64,000 nt of DNA, taken from the NCBI RefSeq assembly GCF_028288205.1, contig NZ_JAQBOD010000048.1:62001-126000 (forward strand), given 5' to 3'. This document shows positions 53,301 through 62,369 of the stretch, one piece after another. This stretch comes from Mucilaginibacter sp. Lineage in GTDB: Bacteria; Bacteroidota; Bacteroidia; Sphingobacteriales; Sphingobacteriaceae. The notes under the pieces were generated by a model. It worked only from the letters and a program-made list of their open reading frames with translations. It had not been told where the DNA came from and ran no database searches. The position numbers and the translations under genes were made by a program. The stretch's first letter is position 1, and each line of letters begins with the position of its first letter.

Positions 53301-53887
53301 TTAGCGTATTTAAGCAATACCGCGTTAACTGTATGCTGCTCGGGGATATCATGGCGCTGCAATTCTATATAATAGTCCTCACCAAAAAGATCCAGCCACC
53401 ATTTAAATTCGGCTTCGGCTTCATCTTCTGTTTGTCTCAATATTGCTTGCGGTACAGATGCACCAATGCAGCAGGTAGTAGCAATTAAGCCTTCATGATA
53501 TTTTTCAATAAGCTCCTTATCAACACGCGGCCATTTGCTGTAAAGGCCCTCCATATAACCTAAAGAACAGATCTTTACCAGATTTTTGTAACCCTGTGGA
53601 TTTTTTGCCAACAATAACTGGTGACGGCGTACGTCTTTCTTTTCTTTGGTAAATTGTTTTTTATGTCTGTCTTCTACCACATAAAACTCGCAGCCTACTA
53701 TGGGTTTAATATTATGCTTACCTGCTTCGGCCACAAACTTAAATGCGCCAAACATATTACCGTGGTCGGTAATAGCCAAAGCCTTCATACCATCCGCAGC
53801 CGCTTTTTTATATAACTTAGATATATCAGCAGCGCCGTCAAGCAATGAAAACTGGGTATGTACGTGTAAGTGCGAAAAATCGGGCAT
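50309..53887 (-). CDS. dnaE: DNA polymerase III alpha subunit
   Basis: Replicative polymerase of the C family, 1192 residues. The N-terminal PHP domain opens with FSHLHVHTQFSLLDGAADI. The catalytic palm carries GRGSAAGS (about 378-385) and the Asp pair in MPDIDTDFDD (about 415). Later landmarks are YNLLFERFLNPDR and the helix-hairpin-helix and OB-fold regions (IGIYLTGHPLD, YIGGLVGNVQHK). Single gene; its spacer to tamB upstream is about 170 bp. Confidence 0.96.
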   Translation of the reverse strand: MPDFSHLHVHTQFSLLDGAADISKLYKKAAADGMKALAITDHGNMFGAFKFVAEAGKHNIKPIVGCEFYVVEDRHKKQFTKEKKDVRRHQLLLAKNPQGYKNLVKICSLGYMEGLYSKWPRVDKELIEKYHEGLIATTCCIGASVPQAILRQTEDEAEAEFKWWLDLFGEDYYIELQRHDIPEQHTVNAVLLKYAKKYNVKVICSNDSHYVDQQDSNAHDILLCVNTGDMQSTPIATDEEGGKGYRFGFPNDQFYFKTQEEMGKLFHDLPESLDNTNEIVDKVEVLKLKRDILLPNFVIPNEFNIHTTADADTLNQWEYLKHLTFTGAKERYVDLTPEVEERINFELFTIRTMGFAGYFLIVADFIRHGRDIGVFIGPGRGSAAGSVVAYCTGITNIDPLKYNLLFERFLNPDRKSMPDIDTDFDDAGRQKVIDYVVDKYGKNQVAQIITYGSMAARTSIQDVGRVLDMPLSDVNALKKLVPETLGITLQGAIDQVPELQAIYKATDLRGIVLREAAKLEGSVRNTGVHAAGIIIAPYDLTDIVPVAVAKDSDLLVTQYDGRVIEDAGVIKMDFLGLKTLTILKDALRLIKQNHDVTIDIDYIPLDDLKTFELYQRGDTNGTFQFESDGMQMYLRDLKPDKFEDLIAMNALYRPGPIEYIPSFIKRKHGYEPVAFDLPDMEEYLGETYGITVYQEQVMLLSQKLAGFSKGDADVLRKAMGKKQIEVLNKMESQFMEGATAKGHPKDKLTKVWNDWKAFAQYAFNKSHSTCYAFVAYQTAYLKAHYPSEYMAAVLNNQNNMEKITFFMEECRRMGVEVLGPDINESDMAFAVNKKGQVRFGLTGVKGVGDKAVESIIEERLERGPYKSVYDFAQRSNTRSVNRKSYENLVYGGAFDEFGLNRAQFFAKTENGILTGVERLIKYANDYQNTQSTTQSSLFGGSVASYIPEPSMPDAEEWPLIEKLKYEKEVIGIYLTGHPLDNYKLEMEKYCNTTISELKNMQKARSGEGGEEVMAAFAQLRKRGEVYIGGLVGNVQHKMTKTGKPFGTFVLEDYNESYEFALFGEDYVKFRNLMVDGYFLHIKGNIEEKFRQKDNWDLRIATMSLLSEMRDKLTKSLTVYLELNALNDQLLTHIQEVIETNNQKYPMKNCTLRFKIRDEAMLVEMPSKTYKVNPSDDLMADILSLTNSAAVLN

Positions 53888-54059
53888 AGTAATCCTATAA
53901 ACTTTTGGATGAATACAAATCTACCAAAAAACAAGATGAGGTTTACAGTTGTTGAAAAATTGAGCAAGCCCCCTACTTTATTAGAAAGGGGCTACTTTAG
54001 CATACTTTTTGCATATAATACTTATAATAATACTAATAACCTTTGCAACATCTATAAAA

Positions 54060-57000
54060 TTGGGACGATTTGGACGCATAGCTTTAAAGACCATTCTTTG
54101 GATAATTGCAAGTGTCATCTTTCTGGTGTTGCTTGTAGTCATTTTAATACAAATACCTGCTGTTCAAAACTTCGCGAAAGACAAGGCCGTTGTTTTTTTA
54201 CAAAATAAAATCCACACAAAGGTTAAAATAGGCCATATAAGTTTAGGCCTGCCCAAACTGCTGATTTTGGATAGTGTATATTTCGAAGATCAGAAAAAAG
54301 ATACCCTTATAGCCGGCGATAAATTAAAGGTTGATATCAGCATGTTGCAATTGCTGCATCATAAGGTAGAGATCAACGAAATTAACCTGCAGGGAGTAAC
54401 CGCCAAAATAAGCCGCGGTAAAGACAGTGTTTTCAATTTCGATTATATCCTGAAAGCTTTTACCGGCGAACAGAAGAAAGCGGTTAAACCTGCCGATACA
54501 ACTTCGACCATGAAGTTTTCGATGGATAAGATCGTCCTCGATCGTATAAATATATCCTATAAAGACCTAACCACCGGTAATGATGTAAAATTCCTGCTTG
54601 GCCATTTTGATACCCGTATCAAAGATTTTGATATGGATAAGATGAAGTTTACTATACCAAAGATCAACCTGTCAGGTGTTAACGCGCGCATTATACAAAC
54701 ACCAACGGGCTCATCAATAGCGCAAGCTGCTAAGATTGACACTGCCGTTAAACCGTTGAATATGGAACTTAACCTGGGAACCATAGATGTATCAAAAGTT
54801 TACGTGGTTTATCGCAGCGGCGAAATGGCTGCCAATGTTGATCTGAGTAAGTTTTTGGTGGAGATGGATAAGATAGACCTGAGAAATCAAAAGGTAGGCA
54901 TAAAAAACATTGAGTTGAATGACACTAAAGTCGCGCTTACTTTCGCGAAGCCACAAACCGTTAAAAAAGCAGTGGTTAAAACCATAAAAAAATTAGACAC
55001 GCTAACTTCTAACCCAAACAAAAATGGGTGGACAGCCACACTCGCAAAGATCAGCTTTACTAATGATGATATTAAGTATGATAATGATGCACAAAAACCA
55101 ATTGCCAAAGGATTGGATTTTGCGCATATGCACATCCGTAATTTGAATGCAGAGGCAGAGAATATCGCTTATAACCCGGATACGCTTTCAGGAAAAATAA
55201 ATTCGTTAACTTTTAATGACAAGAGCGGGTTATCTATCAGAAAGTTCCATACCGCTTTCTTTTACGGGCCAACCAACGCTTACCTGAACGACCTATTGGT
55301 TGAAACACCGCAAACCAGGTTACAAAAACAAGTGCAGGTTAGCTACCCATCCATTGCAGCCATCACTAAAAACATTGGGCTGTTACGTGTTATTGCCAAC
55401 TTAGATGGCAGCAAACTAAGTTTAAAAGATGTGTTGTTGTTGATGCCGACTATGAGCAGTATGGAGCCATTTAAAAATTCGCCAAACTCGGTATTTACTA
55501 TTAACGGGAAAGTATCCGGGCAGGTAAATAACCTTAATATTCCTGAGCTGGACATACGCGGATTAAGCAATACCCACATCAAAGCGTCCGCCAAATTAAA
55601 GGGCCTGCCTGATATGAATAAGGCCTATTTTGATGTAAACATATTCGACTTTAATACCAGCCAAACCGATATAGCCAAACTTATTCCTGCCGGCACCATT
55701 CCATCATCTGTAAGCATCCCTGCAAGCATGAATTTAAAGGGAAACTTTAAAGGCAACACGAATAATTTTAATACTAAATTGAATCTTCGTTCAAGCTACG
55801 GCGCTATGGATCTGGTTGCGGCCATGAAAAAAGGTAACAGTAAAACAGGCGCGACGTATACGGCCAATATAAAAGCGAATGATCTGAATGTTGGCGCGTT
55901 GACCAAACAGCCGCAAATGGTGGGCATGGTTACGTTATCTGCCAATATTAAAGGGCGAGGGCTTGACCCCAAAAAGGCCAGCCTGCAGTTTGATGGCAAT
56001 GTTGCTAAAGCCTACATTAAAGGGTATAATTATCAAAACCTGCAACTTAACGGCACTGCTACCAATGGTAATTATGTAGTTAGCTCGCGCATGAAGGACC
56101 CTAACATTAACTTTAGCCTGAATGCTAAAGCTAATATGAATAAAAAGTATCCATCTGTTAATGCCACTTTATTACTGGATAGCATTAACCTGCAAAAACT
56201 GCATCTTACTTCTTCTTCCATACGTTTGCATGGAAAGGTTATTGCTGATCTACCCACTGCCGACCCGGATTACCTGAACGCTAATATTAAGGTGACGGAT
56301 CTGTTAGTGACAGACAGCGCTCAGCGTATCAGAATAGATACCATCAGCCTGGTATCCACCGCGAATGCGGATAGCAGTACACTGCGTTTAAAAACTCCGT
56401 TCTTAACGGCGCGCATGGGCGGCAAATATAAACTGACGCAAATAGCTCCTGCTGTGCAAGATGTTATAGACAAATATTTTGACACACATATAGCCAAAGC
56501 AGCACCTAAAGGCAAACCAACCTACTCGCCGCAACAGTTTACTTTTGCCGCGCGAATTGTAAAAACGCCGTTAGTTGCCCAATTTGCACCTACGCTTAAA
56601 CAATTGGAGCCGGTTAATATTACGGGCCGCTTTAACAGCGCGACCGGCGAACTGGTAGTAAATGGCACCATGCCGAAAATAGTGTATGGTACCGAGGTTA
56701 TAAATAACGGAAAGCTAAATATTAACACAGGCAATAACGCGCTTAATTATAGTTTAACGGTTGATGAAGTAAAAGTTTCATCCTCTCTTGATCTGCTATA
56801 CCCAAGCATTACCGGCAACGCGCAAAACAATAAGCTTAACATCAGTTTACAGGTGCGTGATGCCACCCGGAAAGAGCGTTATCGCATGGCAGGTGTATTT
56901 AGCGTATTGCCAAATGAGTACCAGTTTAGCTTCCTGCAAAATGGCGTGATGTTTAATTATATACCCTGGGCCGTAAATGCTGATAACGCTTTACAGTTTG

Positions 57001-59207
57001 GCAGCAAAGGTATTTTAGCCCGTAATTTTACCATCACCAGCATCAACCAGGTATTGAGTGTTAACAGCACATCTGCCCAGATGAACTCGCCTGTTAAAGT
57101 TAGCTTCCAGAATTTCCATATCGAGACTTTAACCCGTATGGCCCAGCAGGATTCTTTACAAGTTGGCGGGATAATAAACGGCGATGCCAATATCAGCGAC
57201 TTCCAAAAATCGCCTAAGTTTACATCGGCCCTAAACATTACCGATTTTAGCTTTAAAGGCGATACTGTAGGCAATATTGTCCTTAAAGTAAATAACCAGG
57301 CTCAAAATGCTTATGCCGCTACCATGAGTATAACCGGCAAAGGCAACCAGGTTGATCTGAATGGTTTATACTATACCGGCCCCCAAAGCAAGTTCGATCT
57401 TAACTTAAACATAGTGCAGCTTAATATGAAAAGTATAGAGGGCTTTAGCTTTGGCAGCATCCGTAATGCCAAAGGCACCCTGAGCGGGCAATTAAAAATG
57501 ACCGGCACAACCACTGCGCCGGTTATACGCGGCGATGTTAATTTTAACCAGGTGGGCTTTAATGTGGCTATGCTGAATTCTTATTTCAACATGCCGAAAG
57601 AGACTATTACGTTTAATGAGGACGGTATATTGTTTAGAGATTTTACGCTGGTAGATTCCACAGGAAACAAAGCCATTGTTACCGGTACCTTGTACACCAA
57701 AACCTTTACCGATTTTAAATTCGGTATTGATATAAACGCGCAAAATTTCAGGGTAGTAAATTCTACCCAGGCAAATAATAAATTATTCTACGGTAAATTA
57801 TACATAGATACCCGGATACAGATACGCGGCACAAAGAGCTCGCCACGGGTTGACGCTAATTTAACGGTTAATGATAAAACCGATATGACCTTTGTTTTAC
57901 CACAAAACGACCCGGGCCTGGAAGACAGGACCGGGGTTGTGGAAGTTATTAATGAAAATGCGCCCAAGCTGGATTCTATAATGTTGGCCAAGCAGCTTGA
58001 TTCACTTAAAAAAACGAGCTTAGTTGGATTGGATGTTAATGCAACAATCATCATAAATAAGGCTGCCAACTTTAATATAGTGGTTGATGAACGTAATGGC
58101 GATGTAGTACAGCTTAAAGGCGAGGCGCGCCTGAATGGCGGTATTGACCCAAGCGGAAAAATAAACCTTACCGGCACTTATACAGTTGAACAAGGTTCAT
58201 ACAACCTGGCCTATGCTACAGTGAAGCGTAAATTTAATTTCCGTAAAGGCAGTACCATAACCTGGACGGGCGACCCAACCACCGCGAATATTAACCTTAC
58301 TGCTATATACGTAGCCAATGTACCTCCTATCGATCTGGTGAATGATCAGTTAGGCGGCGATGCTATAACCACCACCATGTATAAGCAAAAACTACCATTT
58401 AATGTTGACCTTAACTTAAAGAATGAATTAATGAAACCGGATATCAGCTTTGATATTGTGCTGCCTGACAGTAACTATACGGTATCGCCGGATGTAGTTA
58501 CCAACGTTAACACCCGGCTATCGCAAATACGGCAAGATCCTAATGAAATGAATAAACAGGTGCTGGGCGTGTTAGTATTGGGCCATTTTATTGGCGATAA
58601 TCCTTTACAAAGCCTTGGCGGTGGCGCCGGTGTTAGTGGCGTTATACGTAATAGCGTGAGCGGTTTATTGTCAGACCAGTTAAACAAACTGGCAGGCAAT
58701 CTTATTGGCGGAGTGCAATTAAGCTTTGGTGTAACATCGGGGGCTGATTACTCAACCGGGGTCCAACAAAACCGAACGGATCTGAATGTTGGCTTATCTA
58801 AACAATTTTTAAATGACCGCTTAACGGTTACAGTTGGCAACAACTTTAACCTTGAGGGACAAAACCAGCCGGGGCAAAAATCAACCAGCATTGCGGGTAA
58901 CCTATCGGTAAATTATAAATTAACACAAGATGGCCGCTATATGATACGCGCTTATCGCCGTGATGAATTTATTGTAGTAGAGGGCCAGGTAATTGAAACC
59001 GGCGTAGCCTTCGCGTTAACTTTTACTTATAACCGGTTCTTAGAACTGTTTAAGAGAAAGCCTAAACAAGACAGGGATATGCTGAAAGAATACAGGCAAA
59101 AAGAAAAAGAAAAAAACAAGCAAAAGAAAGAAGCCGATAAACAACATGATGCAACCGTTGCAGATGTGCAGCCTGCAGATAAACCGGCGCAACAACCATC
59201 AAATTAA
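54060..59207 (+). CDS. tamB: Translocation and assembly module protein TamB
   Basis: Very large inner-membrane-anchored, periplasm-spanning protein of the AsmA/TamB class, thought to help outer-membrane protein or lipid traffic. About 1715 residues: an N-terminal membrane helix (ILWIIASVIFLVLLVVILIQI), then long repetitive beta-rich segments and the C-terminal DUF490 region (GEARLNGGIDPSGKINLTGTYTVEQGSYNLAY), with a Lys/Glu-rich tail. No ATG lies near the expected N-terminus; I prefer TTG 54060 (GRFGRIALKTILWI), though TTG 54009 is open. tamL follows 3 bp later. Confidence 0.9.
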   Translation: MGRFGRIALKTILWIIASVIFLVLLVVILIQIPAVQNFAKDKAVVFLQNKIHTKVKIGHISLGLPKLLILDSVYFEDQKKDTLIAGDKLKVDISMLQLLHHKVEINEINLQGVTAKISRGKDSVFNFDYILKAFTGEQKKAVKPADTTSTMKFSMDKIVLDRINISYKDLTTGNDVKFLLGHFDTRIKDFDMDKMKFTIPKINLSGVNARIIQTPTGSSIAQAAKIDTAVKPLNMELNLGTIDVSKVYVVYRSGEMAANVDLSKFLVEMDKIDLRNQKVGIKNIELNDTKVALTFAKPQTVKKAVVKTIKKLDTLTSNPNKNGWTATLAKISFTNDDIKYDNDAQKPIAKGLDFAHMHIRNLNAEAENIAYNPDTLSGKINSLTFNDKSGLSIRKFHTAFFYGPTNAYLNDLLVETPQTRLQKQVQVSYPSIAAITKNIGLLRVIANLDGSKLSLKDVLLLMPTMSSMEPFKNSPNSVFTINGKVSGQVNNLNIPELDIRGLSNTHIKASAKLKGLPDMNKAYFDVNIFDFNTSQTDIAKLIPAGTIPSSVSIPASMNLKGNFKGNTNNFNTKLNLRSSYGAMDLVAAMKKGNSKTGATYTANIKANDLNVGALTKQPQMVGMVTLSANIKGRGLDPKKASLQFDGNVAKAYIKGYNYQNLQLNGTATNGNYVVSSRMKDPNINFSLNAKANMNKKYPSVNATLLLDSINLQKLHLTSSSIRLHGKVIADLPTADPDYLNANIKVTDLLVTDSAQRIRIDTISLVSTANADSSTLRLKTPFLTARMGGKYKLTQIAPAVQDVIDKYFDTHIAKAAPKGKPTYSPQQFTFAARIVKTPLVAQFAPTLKQLEPVNITGRFNSATGELVVNGTMPKIVYGTEVINNGKLNINTGNNALNYSLTVDEVKVSSSLDLLYPSITGNAQNNKLNISLQVRDATRKERYRMAGVFSVLPNEYQFSFLQNGVMFNYIPWAVNADNALQFGSKGILARNFTITSINQVLSVNSTSAQMNSPVKVSFQNFHIETLTRMAQQDSLQVGGIINGDANISDFQKSPKFTSALNITDFSFKGDTVGNIVLKVNNQAQNAYAATMSITGKGNQVDLNGLYYTGPQSKFDLNLNIVQLNMKSIEGFSFGSIRNAKGTLSGQLKMTGTTTAPVIRGDVNFNQVGFNVAMLNSYFNMPKETITFNEDGILFRDFTLVDSTGNKAIVTGTLYTKTFTDFKFGIDINAQNFRVVNSTQANNKLFYGKLYIDTRIQIRGTKSSPRVDANLTVNDKTDMTFVLPQNDPGLEDRTGVVEVINENAPKLDSIMLAKQLDSLKKTSLVGLDVNATIIINKAANFNIVVDERNGDVVQLKGEARLNGGIDPSGKINLTGTYTVEQGSYNLAYATVKRKFNFRKGSTITWTGDPTTANINLTAIYVANVPPIDLVNDQLGGDAITTTMYKQKLPFNVDLNLKNELMKPDISFDIVLPDSNYTVSPDVVTNVNTRLSQIRQDPNEMNKQVLGVLVLGHFIGDNPLQSLGGGAGVSGVIRNSVSGLLSDQLNKLAGNLIGGVQLSFGVTSGADYSTGVQQNRTDLNVGLSKQFLNDRLTVTVGNNFNLEGQNQPGQKSTSIAGNLSVNYKLTQDGRYMIRAYRRDEFIVVEGQVIETGVAFALTFTYNRFLELFKRKPKQDRDMLKEYRQKEKEKNKQKKEADKQHDATVADVQPADKPAQQPSN

Positions 59208-59210
59208 CTT

Positions 59211-61508
59211 ATGACCAAGCTTAGATATATACTTATTATTTTATTTGTCGCCTTTATAAGCGCCTGCAGCACAACCAAATATTTGGCTCCGGGGCAAAAG
59301 CTATATACCGGCAGCCAAGTAAAAATTGTAGATAAGGATATTAAAAAAAGCGATGCAAAAGCTTTAAACGCCGAGCTATTGGCCATGTTACGGCCCAAAC
59401 CAAACACTACTATTTTAGGGTTACGATATAAGTTATGGATATATAACAAAACAAGAACAAACAAAGTACGCGGCTTAAGGCACTATTTAAATACCCACTT
59501 TGGAGAGCCCCCTGTTTTGGTAAATACAGTCGACCTGGAAAAAAACAGTAGTATACTACAAAACAGGTTACAAAATGAAGGTTATTTTGTTGCACAGGTA
59601 AATGGCGATACCGTAAGTAAAAAAGGCTCGAAGGTGGCAAAGGCCGTATATACTACGCAAACCGGCCCGGCTTATCATTATCGTAAAATAGTGTTCCCGA
59701 CAGAAAAGGATGACCTGGATACCGCGGTTACCGGCACGGCTGCACAAAGTTTATTAAAGGTTGGCGACAGGTATGACCTGGATGTTATTAAAGCCGAGCG
59801 CATACGTATTGATGCCCGTTTAAAAGAAAAGGGTTTCTTTTATTTTTCGCCCGACAACCTGATCATGCGGTACGATAGCACCATTGCCAATCATCAGGTG
59901 GATATGTTTGTAAAGGTTAAAGAAACCACACCCGACCAGGCCCGATGGATATACCAGATAAGGAACATTTATGTATATCCTAAATATTCATTAAGGGATA
60001 CCTCACTTAAATTAGATTCGGCCGAGAAATATCGTTGGTATAATGTTATCGACCCAAAAAAATCTGTAAGACCGTTTTTATTTAAAAATACAGTGTTGCT
60101 GCACCCCGGCGATGTGTACAACCGTACCGCACATAATAATAGCTTAAACAGGTTTATTGAACTTGGGCCATTTAGCTTTGTTAAAAATCGCTTTGAAGAT
60201 GTTACGCCCGACTCGGCCAAGCTGGATATCTATTACTTTTTAACACAATCTAAACGGAAATCGCTTACTGCCGAAATAATTGCCCGCCAAACATCTGCAA
60301 ACTATGACGGTACACAATTTAACCTGACGTTTAAAAATAAAAATACTTTTAAAGGCGGCGAGCTGTTCACACTTACTTTTTTTACCAGTACCGACAAGCA
60401 ATTCGGCAGCTATCATAACGGGTTTAATGTTTACCAGTTTGGCGTACAACCATCCATGTCATGGCCGCGGTTTATAAGTCCGTTTGATTTTAAAACAAAT
60501 AATGCATTTATCCCCAGAACGGTGTTGACAACAGGATATACTTTAATTGACCGTTCGCAACTTTATACCTTAAATTCATTTAACGGCTCATGGGGTTATC
60601 AATGGAAACCTAACCTGCATAAGCAAAATGTATTTAATTTGTTAGAAGTAACGTATGTTGATGCAGCCAATATTAGCCAGCTTTACCAGGATAGCATTCG
60701 TAAAACGCGCAATCCAACATTAACCCATGTAATTAATAACCAATTTACATTCGGCTCAAGTTATAGTTATACTTATGATAATACGACCGAGGATTTCCGC
60801 ATCAATAGTATTTACTACATGAGTAAGCTTAGCCTGTCGGGTAATGTATATGGTATATTAACCGGAGCCGATACCTTAAAAGGTAAGGTGAGCAAACTAT
60901 TTGGTACCCCATTTGATCAATATATCAAATTGGAAAACGAGTTCCGCTTCTTCCATAAGTTAGGGCCCGGCAGTAAAGTTGCTGCCCGCTTTATGGTTGA
61001 TGTTGGGTTACCGTATGGCAACTCTACCATTTTACCTTACACCCAACAATTTTTTATCGGTGGACCAAATAGTTTACGCGGTTTCCAGGCCAGGTCTATT
61101 GGCCCCGGCTCTTATTATCCACCTGGTTCGGTAACCAGCGGCAGCCAGTTTTTGCCTGATGAATCGGGCGATATCAAGATTGAAGGAAATATAGAGTACC
61201 GCCCTAAATTGTTCAGTATTGTAGAAGGCGCGCTGTTTGTTGATGCCGGTAATATATGGCTGATGAGGCCCCATTATGGCCTGCCCGGCGCCGCGTTTGG
61301 TAAAAACTTTTTGAGCCAAATAGCGGCCGACGTTGGCTTTGGCCTGCGCTTTAACCTTTCGGTATTGATCTTGCGTACCGATATGGGTTTCCCGGTATTA
61401 AAGCCTAAAACCAATAATACCGGTATTATTGATGGCGTAAACTATACCGGATCAGGCTGGCATGGATCAAACGCTGTGTTTAACCTGGCTATTGGGTATC
61501 CTTTTTAA
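59211..61508 (+). CDS. tamL: TamA-like outer-membrane lipoprotein (TamL type)
   Basis: 765 residues of the BamA/TamA family, with a lipoprotein signal: IILFVAFISACSTTKY, with the likely lipid-modified Cys in ISAC. POTRA-like domains lie at about 35-330 and the C-terminal barrel begins around 350 with the conserved GGPNSLRGFQARSIGPG (loop-6 RGF). It ends in a barrel strand (AVFNLAIGYPF). The lipid anchor on a TamA homologue is characteristic of Bacteroidota. Its place just after tamB supports a joint TamB-TamL machine. Confidence 0.9.
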   Translation: MTKLRYILIILFVAFISACSTTKYLAPGQKLYTGSQVKIVDKDIKKSDAKALNAELLAMLRPKPNTTILGLRYKLWIYNKTRTNKVRGLRHYLNTHFGEPPVLVNTVDLEKNSSILQNRLQNEGYFVAQVNGDTVSKKGSKVAKAVYTTQTGPAYHYRKIVFPTEKDDLDTAVTGTAAQSLLKVGDRYDLDVIKAERIRIDARLKEKGFFYFSPDNLIMRYDSTIANHQVDMFVKVKETTPDQARWIYQIRNIYVYPKYSLRDTSLKLDSAEKYRWYNVIDPKKSVRPFLFKNTVLLHPGDVYNRTAHNNSLNRFIELGPFSFVKNRFEDVTPDSAKLDIYYFLTQSKRKSLTAEIIARQTSANYDGTQFNLTFKNKNTFKGGELFTLTFFTSTDKQFGSYHNGFNVYQFGVQPSMSWPRFISPFDFKTNNAFIPRTVLTTGYTLIDRSQLYTLNSFNGSWGYQWKPNLHKQNVFNLLEVTYVDAANISQLYQDSIRKTRNPTLTHVINNQFTFGSSYSYTYDNTTEDFRINSIYYMSKLSLSGNVYGILTGADTLKGKVSKLFGTPFDQYIKLENEFRFFHKLGPGSKVAARFMVDVGLPYGNSTILPYTQQFFIGGPNSLRGFQARSIGPGSYYPPGSVTSGSQFLPDESGDIKIEGNIEYRPKLFSIVEGALFVDAGNIWLMRPHYGLPGAAFGKNFLSQIAADVGFGLRFNLSVLILRTDMGFPVLKPKTNNTGIIDGVNYTGSGWHGSNAVFNLAIGYPF

Positions 61509-61527
61509 TTACTAAGTGAATTCAAAG

Positions 61528-61583
61528 TGTAGGTGTATACGGTACCGTATACACCCGTATACACCCATATACACCTGTATACG
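61528..61583. repeat. ggtgtatac palindromic repeat, copy 2
   Basis: A perfect 24-base palindrome (half-site ggtgtatacggt) spans 61532-61555; the remaining bases repeat cgtatacaccc and catatacacctgtatacg. It lies between the convergent tamL and GLPGLI genes. Compare 25330-25377. Confidence 0.8.
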
Positions 61584-61598
61584 CTTATTCAATCATTA

Positions 61599-62363
61599 TC
61601 AAAGCGTAAATATTTTTAGCTGATATTTTCCGGTGGAGCCCCTGGCACTAAAAGCCGCGCGCAAAGTCTCTACTAATTGCTTATTAGAAATTGGTTTCCC
61701 TTTTTGCGGAGGTGTTAGTGCAGCATCCGGAACTGGCTCTATAGTTACTTTCGTGGCTGCCCAGGTTACATGCTCACGTGGTAATGTCACTTGCAATATC
61801 ATACCCGGTAAACCCGAAAATGATTCGGGGCCGCCGCTAACCCATATTTTATCGGTGTAAAATGCTACCACATATATAGAGTCTTGCACAACACCATGAG
61901 CCTCGCGGCAGGTATAGCCGGCAATTTCGCGGGTGTCACCCATAATCCGCCATTTTATTTTACGTATACTATCCTTCACTAAAAAGTCCTGGCCCTGTAT
62001 GCTCCTTAATATCGTGCTGATGCCTGATGAAAAATCAACATAAGTGGTATTATACTGGTTAGCCAGCGGGTTGGCCTGGAAGATTACCACATTTTCAATA
62101 GGTCGTTCTGTTGTAAATAAGGTCTTGTCTTTATTAAAAATTAATTTACCCTTAAACTTTACAAATTGAGGCTGGTTTTTTTGATATTGCTCAAACGCCT
62201 GGTTACTAAATACATCATTTTTATTTAACAAGCCACGTGCTATGGCAAACATGTTTATGGTTTTGTCGTACTCAATAGTACCTGTGGTTATAAATTTAGC
62301 ATGCTGGGCCACAACCGTGCTGCCGGTTAATAAGCCAATAAAAAATATAATAATTGCTTTCAT
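61599..62363 (-). CDS. GLPGLI-family protein
   Basis: 254 residues with a signal peptide (AIIIFFIGLLTGSTVVAQ). The family name motif appears as FSGLPGMILQVTLP, preceded by YTCREAHGVV and the strand IWVSGGPESFSG. GLPGLI proteins are Bacteroidota-specific and typically neighbour TonB-dependent receptors, as here. Their role is not established. It starts 6 bp after the stop of the receptor-like gene upstream. Confidence 0.85.
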   Translation of the reverse strand: MKAIIIFFIGLLTGSTVVAQHAKFITTGTIEYDKTINMFAIARGLLNKNDVFSNQAFEQYQKNQPQFVKFKGKLIFNKDKTLFTTERPIENVVIFQANPLANQYNTTYVDFSSGISTILRSIQGQDFLVKDSIRKIKWRIMGDTREIAGYTCREAHGVVQDSIYVVAFYTDKIWVSGGPESFSGLPGMILQVTLPREHVTWAATKVTIEPVPDAALTPPQKGKPISNKQLVETLRAAFSARGSTGKYQLKIFTL

Positions 62364-62369
62364 GATATG

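Noticed and set aside
57788..58177. Minus-strand frame of 129 codons opposite tamB
   Set aside because: Shadow of the repetitive tamB sequence with no features of its own.
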